This document shows positions 12,721 to 22,415 of a stretch of DNA of 64,000 nt, piece after piece. The notes under the pieces were generated by a model. It was not told the origin of the DNA and did not search any database. It saw only the letters and a program-made list of their open reading frames with translations. A program made the translations under genes and the position numbers. Source of the stretch: Armillaria gallica (Eukaryota > Basidiomycota > Agaricomycetes > Agaricales > Physalacriaceae); NCBI GenBank assembly GCA_037576215.1, contig JBANDB010000004.1, positions 4,836,001 through 4,900,000 on the forward strand. The letters are read 5' to 3'. Numbering within the stretch: position 1 is the stretch's first letter; each line of letters starts with the position of its first letter.

Positions 12721-12891
12721 CTGATGGGTGGCAATTTCAAAACAAGAATTATTCATTCGAGATCAGCTTGGCTTCGAGCTGGGCTAAACACGACTTCAAC
12801 GGATGATGTCATCGGTCGAATTAGAAAGTCACGCCGCACCACGGATTCTGCTATGTAAACCCTCGAGAATGCTCTCGGTCTCATCGCATCC

Positions 12892-13513
12892 ATGTCTTCT
12901 ACTCTCAGCCAAGGTGCCACCACGGATTCTGCAGCCAATGCGACCAGCGATGCTGACCGCAGATCAAATCATCTACTTCACCTGATCGCCCTCCTCCACG
13001 CCGAGCTTGGTGAGGACCAATCATCGATCCTGGCACTTGTGCTCACTAACCCACATTTTTTGTAGACGGAGTCGCCCCGGGTTTGTCCTGTCCTGCCGAC
13101 CTTCATAAATTATCTCAATCAATTGTTTCAGGTGTCCTTCCCCCAGGTGCCACCCTCAATGTCCCCAGTTCGCCGCTTCCTGTCCCAGATGAAGGTGAAG
13201 AGGCCAGGCCTACCTTTGCATGTTCTGCTTGCGGAATGTTAAACAACCCCGGAATCCACCACCCAATGCGGTTCTACGCCGTAACTCAGGGGTGGGCAGT
13301 AGGGGTCGTCCAAGGCAGGTCAGTCTTTTTTGCATCCCTTCTCACCCACGAATTTTTAATAAGACTATTATTCTTAGTACCAATGCACATGCTCTCACCA
13401 CCGGTGTCAGAGGCGGACTGAAATCAAAGGGTGCCTCTGAGTATGAGGCTGTCACTATCTTTAATAATGCTCTCGCCTGCAGTCAAGTGCACGTCGTGCC
13501 AAAAAGCTTGTAA
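12892..13513 (+). CDS. Small protein with a caulimovirus viroplasmin/RNase H N-terminal-type domain
   Basis: Three exons (12892-13009, 13066-13318, 13378-13513) splice to a 168-residue open frame. Introns are 13010-13065 (GTGAGG, branch-like CTAAC, TTGTAG) and 13319-13377 (GTCAGT, TTCTTAG). The last third reads RFYAVTQGWAVGVVQG, followed after the intron by an ALTTGVRGGLKS and EYEAVTIFNNAL block. This is the pattern of the small RNA:DNA-hybrid-binding domain at the N-terminus of eukaryotic RNase H1 and in caulimovirus viroplasmin. No RNase H catalytic domain follows. The first exon is helical (HLLHLIALLHAEL). The ATG at 12892 is the only one in frame after the tandem repeat. Agaricomycetes carry many such orphan domains, by my recollection. 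Function here is unknown. A downstream cysteine-rich frame (13431-13712) could be a further exon but is unsupported. Confidence 0.7.
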
Positions 13514-14249
13514 TTGTAGTGTATATACTATACAATGTCCTTGTAATGATGTCCACAATCTTAACATGAAGCAATGTTCTGCATATGCTACTAGTGGTGC
13601 CGGTGAGGGCCAGCCCATACGTGTGGCAATTCCAAGTCCTTTCTTTGCCAGGCAGGTCGATACATCTCTCTCAGCGACAACATTAGTATATGCACTGAGC
13701 TTCATACAGTAGGAGAGAAAAGAGTTACTCTCCATGAAGTCAGAGTAGGTACCAGAGCCCTTGAACCTAGGCATACCATCAGATTCAGGAGCACCATCGC
13801 TAATATGAAAAGGACCTACTTCAAGAACAGAACGGATGACTTGTCAACACCGCCGTTCGTGCCTTCACATTTGGCACCGTTTCCCTATCACCAAGATTGT
13901 AACGTTGAAGCAAAAAATGAAATTCCGCTCTCGTCGAACTAGTATCCAGATCCCAGCGCCATTGAATGTGACATAGTAATTCGTCGCCACCGATGGTGAA
14001 CAATGGACCGGTGCCTAGGATGAAATCAAGTCATATGACTATATATAAGAGGTACAGGTCTCAGGTGAAGGTAATGTCGCCGGCCAACTAATGTGTGAAC
14101 AGCGTTAGACTCGTTAGCTCGAAACAAGGTCCACAGCTATACACAGAGAGCGTCAGAGTGCCTAAGTTATAACTGTCAGCGAAAGTACGCTGAAGACAAA
14201 CGAGCTCACGACTTACTTCCGCTGGGAACACGTATACAAAAACAACAAA
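13514..14249. other. Intergenic, no supported gene
   Basis: A plus-strand frame overlapping the end of the previous gene (13431-13712) is cysteine-rich but has no known motif. The remainder up to the F-box stop codon holds nothing recognised. Confidence 0.4.
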
Positions 14250-16439
14250 TCACAACGTTAATAAATCTATGCCTAAGAGTTTTCCACGTAGCGTTCTCTA
14301 AATGATGCAAGATGATGCTTAGCGCCGAGTTAGTACCAAGAGACGAAGAAAATCTCACTTTCAATAGCAGGATTCGACAATCATCCATCATGACATCTGT
14401 CATATCGAAGGCTTGCCTGCTTACCACCTCGGTGTAAGGCAATGAGCTTTCGATGTTCTTTTTGAAGGCCCCGTCTACCTGTGTGATAGTTGTTTGGTTG
14501 ATCACTCGCCTCTGTCGCCAGCGCGGGTTCCCGGATTCATCCCAAAGAACCTTCCCTTTGTGTACAACAAAAGGGTTGAAATTCCGTATCCGTAGGTACC
14601 TGTGCATCGACGCAGCACTATCCCCAGGACCACTAGGAACCTTGATGTTGGCACCATAACGCTTTGCATCAATCGGATCCTCGTGATAATGTACTTCGGC
14701 CACTTCGGAATCATCCACCACATCCTCCTCCACGCTGCCGGCACCATTATCGTCCTCATCCTCTGCCATTTCTTCTAGGATTTCCGTAGTAGCCCTTGAC
14801 ATCCCATCATAGGCTTTTATCGAAATACTCTCTGCAGTGCGCATTCCGTGAAGCGCATGCTGCCAATCGGTGGCCAAACGTTCCCGGAACCATCGTGTGT
14901 TAGCTGGGCCCCATGCATCCCATTCGACATGACTCATATTGGTGGGCGTAGGTTTATAAGGCTGTGATGTTTCCGTAGACTTGGTCGAGTACGATGAGAA
15001 GAAGAACGTATCTGTAGTCTGACCTGGCATTCTAGGCGACTCCGATTTCTTGCACAGGCCTAGAATTGAATGGGGATTCTCCTCAAGGAAAATGTTGACA
15101 TGAAAGAAGAATACAAAAGAATGCACGCGATGCCGGGCAGGATCAGGGGTCGGTTCAAGGATGTAGATGCAACAGGCCAGAATACGATCTGCTAGTGATG
15201 GACGATAGACGCTGTTGATGACTTTGCTATTGACGCCAGGTTGGCTACAGGGAATGTATCCGGGAGATGGGTTTCCATTCAAAGAGCAATGCCAGAAGGA
15301 GAATCCTTCTGACAGCGGCGGGAACGAAAAGGATCCCAATAGAAACGGCGGAGGGGAAGAGCTCGTTGGAGTATGGAATTGGTAGACTTCCAAGTAGCCA
15401 AGTGGGCGAACGATCAGAAAGGATGTCTGAGAAAGAAACATGAAGTCGTCTATCCCCGACGGCAATACAAACGATGACTATCTTGACTGTGAGCTTAAAA
15501 AAGGAGGAGGAGGGACCGGACTTACACAGAATCCTGAAGCAAAATGCCAAACCTCAAGGGTGTCCATTTCTTTCATCAAAAAGCCAATCAGATCGTCAAA
15601 AATCTGAACACGAATGGCGCCTATGGAATCTGAAAGCGGCATTGAGACCAGATCTTTGGGGAAGCAAGACAGTATGGGTGCAGTAGCTTTCGGGTAAGGA
15701 TCATTTGCTGAAAGTGTGCGGAGATGAACCTCGAAGACGAACTTGGATCTGAGCCAAAATGGATGAGCTTTGTAAATGAGCGGTAAGGGCCATCAAACAC
15801 CTACTCGGCAGGCGCACGAGTGACCACAACCAAAAGATCTTGTGAGGGATCTATGGTGAAGTCCAGAATACAGATATTTTCAAACGCGTGAGTCCACATT
15901 CGATACTCTTCTCCTGGGTCGCATCCGGAGAAGGGCAGTTCAAAGAAGGAGATTGCCGGGATAGGCTCGCGTCTCCCATGCTCTCTTCCGGTCCCGTAAA
16001 TCCCGCCAGCGAACTCATAGATAGACGCTACAGAGGGCAGACCGAGACGGTAGTAGCGCTTCCAGGTGATACTTCGCCATGATTGTTCGCGGTCGCGAAG
16101 GGAACGCAGGCGCTTAACGAAAGGGTGCAAAGTTGAGTCGTCAAGGTCAGATTCCATGCGATACTTGGCCAATTCAATAGTGAATTGAAGTCGGGATGAC
16201 TGAATTATAATTCGATGAATATGGATGTTTATCTGAACATAATCATTCTAGGACGACCGGATACTAACGTTATGGCAACATACCAAGAAACACCTCAGCA
16301 GATTGTCAACATCCAGAAAACCCAGAATATGAGTAATGAGCTCGACAGGAATTGAGGGTAGAGTAGGCGTATTTTGTGAATATGAATCTGCTCTGAGCCT
16401 ACTTCGAAGCTCATGAGATCCCTTTACGACAGAGGACAT
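14250..16439 (-). CDS. F-box protein, intact five-exon gene
   Basis: Exons 16439-16284, 16232-15805, 15748-15526, 15477-14359 and 14297-14250 join to 1974 nt, a continuous 657-residue frame. Introns are 48-61 nt with GT-AG ends. Residues about 26-52 form the F-box (LPSIPVELITHILGFLDVDN then LLRCFL). F-box proteins recruit substrates to the Skp1-cullin ubiquitin ligase. The rest matches, from memory, a large Agaricomycete family of F-box proteins with a beta-rich body: WTHAFENICILDFTIDPSQD, KFVFEVHLRTL, FLIVRPLGYLEVYQF, WGPANTRWFRERLATDWQHA, FDMTDVMMDDCRILLLK. An acidic linker (EEMAEDEDD) lies before the last third. The intron-4 acceptor (AAGATAG, 15478) was chosen because the earlier CAG would give an in-frame stop. 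The intron-1 acceptor could alternatively be TCCTAG, adding a few residues. The substrate is unknown. Confidence 0.88.
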
Positions 16440-17531
16440 AACAGGTAGAAGACTGTGATGAGTGTGAGAGCGGAAACAAAGACAAAGACCTCGAAATCAA
16501 CAAAGATATTGGACAGGCGTTGGCAATTGGCTCAGACAGACCCGTGTTCATATAGGTACGTTCATACCTCAGAGGTTAGGGCGAATATGCGGCCCAATTT
16601 AAAAATTTGTCCGGACTTTTGGTTTTCCGTTCAATACGCTGGGTATCCCCATCCAAATTTGAACGAAAAAAAAATTCAAAAAAGGAAGGTTAGTCAGCGG
16701 TTCCCATACCATATTCGCCTTCACAGCCACAGCGTTTAGTGAAATTGTCGACTCGTCTATCTCGCAACAACAGCGAAATTTTGCCACCATTTTGAAGGAA
16801 ATAAAGTTCTTTTCAGTAGAAATTTAAATATTCATGCATAGATACTGCAATGTAAATTTACATCGAGCTGAAATTTAATCCCGGGACCAGTCAAGAACCT
16901 CCACCAGGAGGCACGGTGCATGCGCCGCACCCATGATACATTCTGCGGGCTAAAATACAGAGTGTTCGATGCTGTCCTGCATTTCATAATATTTTCAGGT
17001 GCCATAATCCGTCTGAGAGACTTAGGGACTATTGGAAGACCAATATTCAGATTTATGATGAGTACACTATCTTAATAATTGGAAGAGTTGGACCTATTCT
17101 CAAAAATACTTTCCCCTGAAACTGAAGACTTCAAATTCATGATCCTGGACCAATGGAAGCAGTGAATGCAGGCGGCTCTGAGGACTACTAGGGTGGTCAG
17201 ACATGAGCAAAATGAGAGCATTTATTAGAGGAAACTAATAAGAGACCATCCTAAGTATATCACTTATTTTTCTGTTAGTGTTGATGTAAACAGGGCAAGA
17301 GAGAGAACACAGCGAACATCGACGAGCCAAACGGCAGTTAACCGTCGGACCGGACCGGACCGGACCGATGGCAGTTAACTGCCCGATGTCTATTTCTCAC
17401 CAGCGAGGAAATAAATTCTGATGAGAAGACCTCTCAAGTATTATAATCATGTATTAGATATAAAGTACTGATTGTTGAGCCCCAAATCCACAAATTGAGC
17501 CCGGGAGCAGCTAACGAACTCGCATTCCCTA
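16440..17531. other. Intergenic with CGGAC repeat and GTTAAC palindromes
   Basis: No gene recognised. At 17346-17367 a 5-bp unit CGGAC is repeated about four times. It is flanked by CGGCAGTTAACCG (left) and GGCAGTTAACTGCC (right). The latter is palindromic and recurs at about 29769 on the other side of the DNA transposon. Confidence 0.6.
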
Positions 17532-17559
17532 TACTATCCTTTCCTGTATGGAAGCAACG
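17532..17559 (+). repeat. Left terminal inverted repeat
   Basis: Begins TACTATCCTTTCCTGTATGG. It matches the reverse complement of 29739-29766 with one A/G difference. Confidence 0.8.
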
Positions 17560-17587
17560 GCGGAGGACCCCTTACGCTTACAAATAC

Positions 17588-17603
17588 TTTGGGTACCGGC
17601 AAC
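17588..17603 (+). repeat. Subterminal inverted repeat, left
   Basis: TTTGGGTACCGGCAAC is exactly repeated in inverse orientation at 29533-29548, about 190 bp inside the right end. Confidence 0.75.
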
Positions 17604-19268
17604 GCCCGGTTCCAGAACGTGAGCTGACTAAGCCCATTTTCGGCTATTTTGACGGCAAATCAATGTTAATTGCTTCAATTCTCGTTGATAGACTGTCCTA
17701 CCTACTCATATAGCTCCATATGAGTTCAAGTATATAGTAGTACTAATTCACCTGGAATAAAACTCATCTTCACTGTCATCCTGCCCTTCAATATCAACAT
17801 CTATGATCTCTTCTTGGCTGCTTTCAACCCTGGTCTCTGCTCCTTCATGTTCAGCCTCTACTGCCAAATTCCCTGCTGCTTCGTACTTGGCTATAGCTGT
17901 CTGGAGATGTCTGTACCTAGATTCTCGATCACCTCTGCCTTTGGCACCCGATTTAGCCTTTGGAATCTCCAATCCTGAACCATTTTTACCATTCTTTATA
18001 TGCCAATCCAACTGCAAATCCAATGCCGCTACTGTGAGGTATCCATTTGCACCACGCTGTATCTTGTATGCTTCCTCAAGTGCCTGAGAAGTCCGATAAG
18101 GATCACATCCATCAATGGCTTCTTCTGCACGTGCAATCCTGGCAGCACGGGTACGATCTTTGTCAGCGTTCTGGGAAGCAACATCCTTCATATGCTGAGC
18201 CATGGTATGTTTGATAGCACGATTGTTCCCAGAGCTATCCTGGTCATGGACAAGTTTCCGCAATGCACTACGCTCCTCAGGTTTGAGGGACTTCATGTGA
18301 CTGGAAGCTCCATTTTTCTTATACATTTGAAGAGCATTGAAGTAATTTAAGGACATATTTGGCCGGATACGAGCTGCCTGCCACCAGTTGCCAAATGCAC
18401 CTTCATTTAAGTCATTTGTTGATTCCATCCAGGCACTTTCAATTTGCTCAGTAGTTGCAGTGTCAATTGCTCCTCCTGCCAAGAATTCAGAAGTGAATCT
18501 TTCCCAAGTTTCTAGTGCTCCTGTACAGAATGAAACCAGTAAAGGAGATAGGTGAGGTAGCTGGGGCTTGCGCTGGAGAACAGCATATATAGCCTCTGGC
18601 ATCTCCCATAGTTTCCCATCCAGCGAGCCTGTTTCATATGACATGTCTGGGCTGAGGAGCAGGTCGGGATCAGCAATGATTTTACGCAGGTGGGATTTTA
18701 CTTTTTCATGCAGAGGGCCTAATTTAAGCATATTTGTTTCACTTCGAAGAGGACCACGTATTTCACACATATAAGGAACCCCAATAGCCTGGTAGTAGAT
18801 TGTGATGACTGCAAATTCATGTTGGGTTGCATTATCCTCGCATCCATATTTAACATTGCACTCCATATGGTTCAACATTCGGCTTGCTTTGTTTTGTTCA
18901 ACATAGCTCAAGAATTGGAGGATAAGATCAAGATATGTGATAATTATTGCACATGCCTCGGCATGAGATTGAAAGTGGGTATTGCTTGTATCAGGGAAAC
19001 AGAGTGTAAAACCCATCTCGAGATCCCAAAAATACCGGAGTGTATCTTGCTGACCATGCTTTCAGTCCTTGTGGCGAAATACAGCACCAGCTAGACTTGA
19101 GACCTTAATTGCCCCACCCTGTGTACGATCTTCTGCACGTTTTGCAGCTGCAGTCCCTGCTCCAAGATCAGCAGCTGCTGCATTGTCCCAATTGTACATT
19201 TTGATTGGGCCAGAAATGCCATTCTCCTCCCACCATCTTGACATATGAGTACATCCTCCTTTGAATGC

Positions 19269-19273
19269 ATTCA
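19269..19273. repeat. 5-bp target site duplication, left
   Basis: ATTCA immediately precedes TGTTACG of the 5' LTR and is repeated at 27709-27713. Removing one copy plus the element restores the interrupted reading frame exactly. Confidence 0.92.
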
Positions 19274-19299
19274 TGTTACGATTTATTCACTTTTTTCCT

Positions 19300-19314
19300 T
19301 TATCTTATCTTATC
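19300..19314 (-). promoter_or_regulatory. GATA-motif array in LTR U3
   Basis: The reverse strand reads GATAAGATAAGATAA, three head-to-tail GATAA motifs of the kind bound by fungal GATA factors. Present identically in the 3' LTR at 27345-27359. Confidence 0.45.
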
Positions 19315-19475
19315 TCTTACTCTGGACCAATCAGGCCGACATCTACAGGAGAACGTTCCCATGTTATCTCCCAAGTCTCCACGCTCTCGCTTCTCTATTG
19401 CGTGTGACGGCTCCAAGTCCTTGTACTTCGTTATCCACCACTTGAGGACACTTTATTATTAACCTTCACTTTCAG

Positions 19476-19521
19476 TATTTAAGTAGCTACCCACAACTCC
19501 TGTACGCCAGCCTCGAACTAA
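19476..19521 (+). promoter_or_regulatory. LTR promoter: TATA box and predicted RNA start with self-primer
   Basis: TATTTAAG at 19476 lies 33 nt upstream of AGCCTCGAACTAA (19509-19521). That distance fits a TATA-dependent start. The 13-mer is the exact complement of the primer-binding region, so a transcript starting here could prime its own reverse transcription. The start site is inferred, not shown. Confidence 0.65.
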
Positions 19522-19618
19522 CTTTAATCTATACTGAATCTATCGCTTAGTTTCTCGCTGCACAACTAAAGACTTAGCCGGATCGCCTATAAGAGACAAC
19601 GTCGGTGACTGCCTGAAC

Positions 19619-20929
19619 GTGAGACAGCCGGTGTTTGTCATTGATAGGAGTTCAGGTCTAATAATTAGTTCGAGGCTTCACCCTCTGCTCCTTAACCGGA
19701 GCCAACAGATGTCGATGACTCTCAAAATTCTACTATCTGCAGTCTACTTTGGAGTCGGACTAGCATTTTTCTCAGCCATGCTTATATTGGCTATTATACA
19801 TTATCAAAGGACCACTCGCCGAAGGTGCAACAGAGGAATCCGATACCCCCCACCACCCATAAACTATGTCCTCCCACAGCAGCCACTGCCAGCACACTTC
19901 TACCCACCCGTACCACCTAGGTTCGCCACCGTCAACCAGCAGCCTGGCAACCACGGGCAAGACGAGGAAGACGTTCCTGGGGAGGTGGAAATCGGCGTTC
20001 AAGAGAGAGGCGATGGAGATGCTACCAGAGAAGGAACCCCTCGTATCGAGTTATCTACCAATCCCCCATCATCTCACAGCTCCACCGGTGCTACCCCCCA
20101 TCCAGCAGCACGAAACGTTGCCACTGCCGCAGACTTGGCAAGGTACCTCATCCGACTCGGAGTGGGGGAAGCACGTGCAGGAGCATCCCCGGCCACAGGA
20201 CAACCTGCCAACAATGTTGATGGGGGTAGCAGGGCATCAGATATCGCCCCCGACCCCTACAAGATTCGCGTTGGTTCCACTTCCGAGCTCGATCTCGTCT
20301 GGGACAACCTCAATCTCCCCTACATGGCTTTCATCGACTACCACCCAAACCCCTATGCCGCCCCTCACTACTGGGATACCCCAGTCCGAGTCGCGACACG
20401 ATCTCCCACTCCACCAGCCCAGTCAGGACAGCCTTCGTCGACCGAGTTCCCCCCTCGAGGGATCCCGGAGACCTCGAACAGACTCGCTGTTCCCAGACGA
20501 AGGCGGGAGCCGCGGAGATCCACGATCGACATCGCGCAAGAGCTCGATTCGCAGTATCAAGATGATGCACAGGGACTCTCTCAGTACGACAGAGAGCGAA
20601 GGGAACGAGAGCGCGAGCGGGCAAGTGGGTTCAGGAGAGTTGATGAAGAATCGAGAAGGATTTCCCAAACCAACAGCAGGGGAGGAACCGTTTACCACAC
20701 CCCCAGCAGCGACACCGCCACAGAAAGATTCCCCTCGGCAGAGCACATCAATGGCATCATCGGATACGAGAGCCCATCTCCCTCACCAATTCCCACACCA
20801 GTCAACCCGAACACTCCCCCAGCCGACCACCCTGATAACCATAGCTCAGGCGCTGTACCTTCTCTCAACAGGCAAGCTAGTCCAAGTCCCCGCCGTCCTC
20901 CTCGCCGCAACCCTGGAGGAGCTCTTTGA
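19619..20929 (+). other. Long ORF overlapping gag in another frame
   Basis: A 436-codon open frame (frame of pol) overlaps the gag frame for over 1 kb. It starts inside the 5' LTR. It contains a hydrophobic segment at about residues 33-60 (LLSAVYFGVGLAFFSAMLIL) followed by a basic stretch and a proline- and arginine-rich tail. No stop has appeared here although the gag frame downstream has collected several. It could be a by-product of GC-rich, proline-rich gag coding or a true extra protein. I favour gag because its frame connects to capsid. Confidence 0.35.
19665..19677 (+). promoter_or_regulatory. Primer-binding site for self-priming
   Basis: TTAGTTCGAGGCT begins one base after the 5' LTR. 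It does not start with the TGG expected for a tRNA 3' end. Its reverse complement occurs exactly at 19509-19521 in the LTR. Confidence 0.7.
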
Positions 20930-22415
20930 TCACTTTGGGAATGAACTACTAGAGGACCAAGATTGGGCCCTGACGCCGGCAGGAAGGGATTACGCGCACT
21001 ACGGATACAGATATATATTGAATGAAGAAGCCGCCCATTTCGCCTGCATCGCCTACAACATGATCCATACAGACCAGCACGCTGAGGTACCCGCCAGGTA
21101 CCAGTGACCCCAGTTGGACCTACCACCGGTAGCCGACTCACCAGAACCAATGGATGATGAACCACCGGTACCTCCCCAATGAGCCGCAGTGCCTGAACAC
21201 CCAAGATGGGAACCAGGCTATGCCGCCACCTAGCCAAGCTATGCCTATCCCCGTGGGTATGGACCACCAGGCACCCAGGGGACCTCCTGACTCTTCGCCG
21301 CTGCCATGACTGGTAACGGTAATAGCGCAGGACCGTCAAACACCCCCCGGGTACCTGACCAACCCCCCAAACCACAGCCACCAAGTGGACTGCCGCCGCC
21401 TGGACCACCCGGACCCGGACTTCCTCATCGATGGGCACCCCCGCGCTATCCTCCGCCGCCAGGACCTCCCGACCCCCCAGCTCCATAGATCCTCGACCCA
21501 GGCAACCAAGGGCCCTGGTCTTCGCTAAAACTGGAGATGGTCAGGGTGCCCGAGAACTTCAACAGAGACTCCAACGACATCGCCCGATTCTTCTCCCAGT
21601 GCGACATGTATTTCTTGGTGTTCAATCAACACTTCTACTACCACCCTCACAAGGTCATCTTCTGCGCATCACGATTCGGCAAAGACGCACAAGTATGGTG
21701 GAAGTTATGCACGCGCGGACTAGGGAGAGACAAACACGGCTTCCAACTCTATCTGCCATACAAAGAATTCATTGACAAAGTCAGAAGGAGGTTTTGGAAG
21801 GACGCCAATGCTGAAATCAAGTTCGCCCAGTGGGAGGCGCTCCGACAGAGCCACTTCCCAGACGGCGACCTGTTCTTCCAACAATTCGAGTCGCTAGCCT
21901 TTGAGGCAGGGGTCCTAGGAACCGATATGATGATGGTGGCTCAAATCAAAAAGGCATGCAGGTCGTCGACCAAAGACATTATCTATGCGTCAGACATGGA
22001 CATCCCAGGCACATACTATGAGTGGAAACGACGGATACTCCGCATTGACCATAATTGGAGGACAAGGAAGGCAGAGCAACGCGGAGGGAAGGTAACGGAG
22101 TGGAAGCAGCAGGCGAAGACGAACACGACCCCAGTAGCAAAGGGGAACCAGCAACAGAGCAGTGTCCCGGAAAAGACGATGGGAACTGGCACAACATTCA
22201 GAGGGCAGGGAAAGCCCATGGACATCGATGCGGTGTGCGCCAAAACCAAGTGTTTTGGGTGCGGCCAGCTCAGGCACTTCAAACGGGACTGCCCTAAATG
22301 ACCCAAGACAAAAGAGGAACACCTTCAACGCGTAGCCTACTACTGGGATCATGTAGCAATGAACGAAAAGACGGATTCGAAGATCGAGGAGGTAAAAGAC
22401 AGCGCCAAGCAGTAA
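19866..22415 (+). pseudogene. gag: Chromovirus gag
   Basis: One frame runs from 19866 to a natural-looking TAA at 22413-22415. The N-terminal third is serine/proline-rich. A folded-looking block follows near 20810-21090 (TIAQALYLLSTGKLVQVPAV, LLEDQDWALTPAGRDYAHYG). Then comes a proline-rich linker and the capsid domain from about 21537 (PENFNRDSNDIARFFSQCDM). A CCHC zinc knuckle ends it (CFGCGQLRHFKRDC, spacing 2-4-4). Stops interrupt at 21105, 21180, 21231, 21288, 21486 and 22299: four TGA and two TAG, each one C-to-T step from CGA or CAG. Gag packages the element RNA. It cannot be made full length now. Confidence 0.85.

Larger units (their letters stand above)
19274..19663 (+). repeat. 5' LTR (390 bp)
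   Basis: U3 carries TTATCTTATCTTATC (19300-19314), three overlapping GATA sites read on the other strand. TATTTAAG lies at 19476-19483. The predicted RNA start is AGCC at 19509. It differs from the 3' LTR by 12 transitions and no transversions or indels. Confidence 0.95.

Noticed and set aside
12431..12858. Overlapping plus-strand ORFs with repeated WRYKNCSI-type peptide
   Set aside because: Produced by the 112-bp DNA repeat, which stays open in more than one frame; no start context or introns.
20692..21486. 264-aa minus-strand ORF
   Set aside because: Antisense shadow of the proline-rich gag linker; no motif and composition explained by the other strand.
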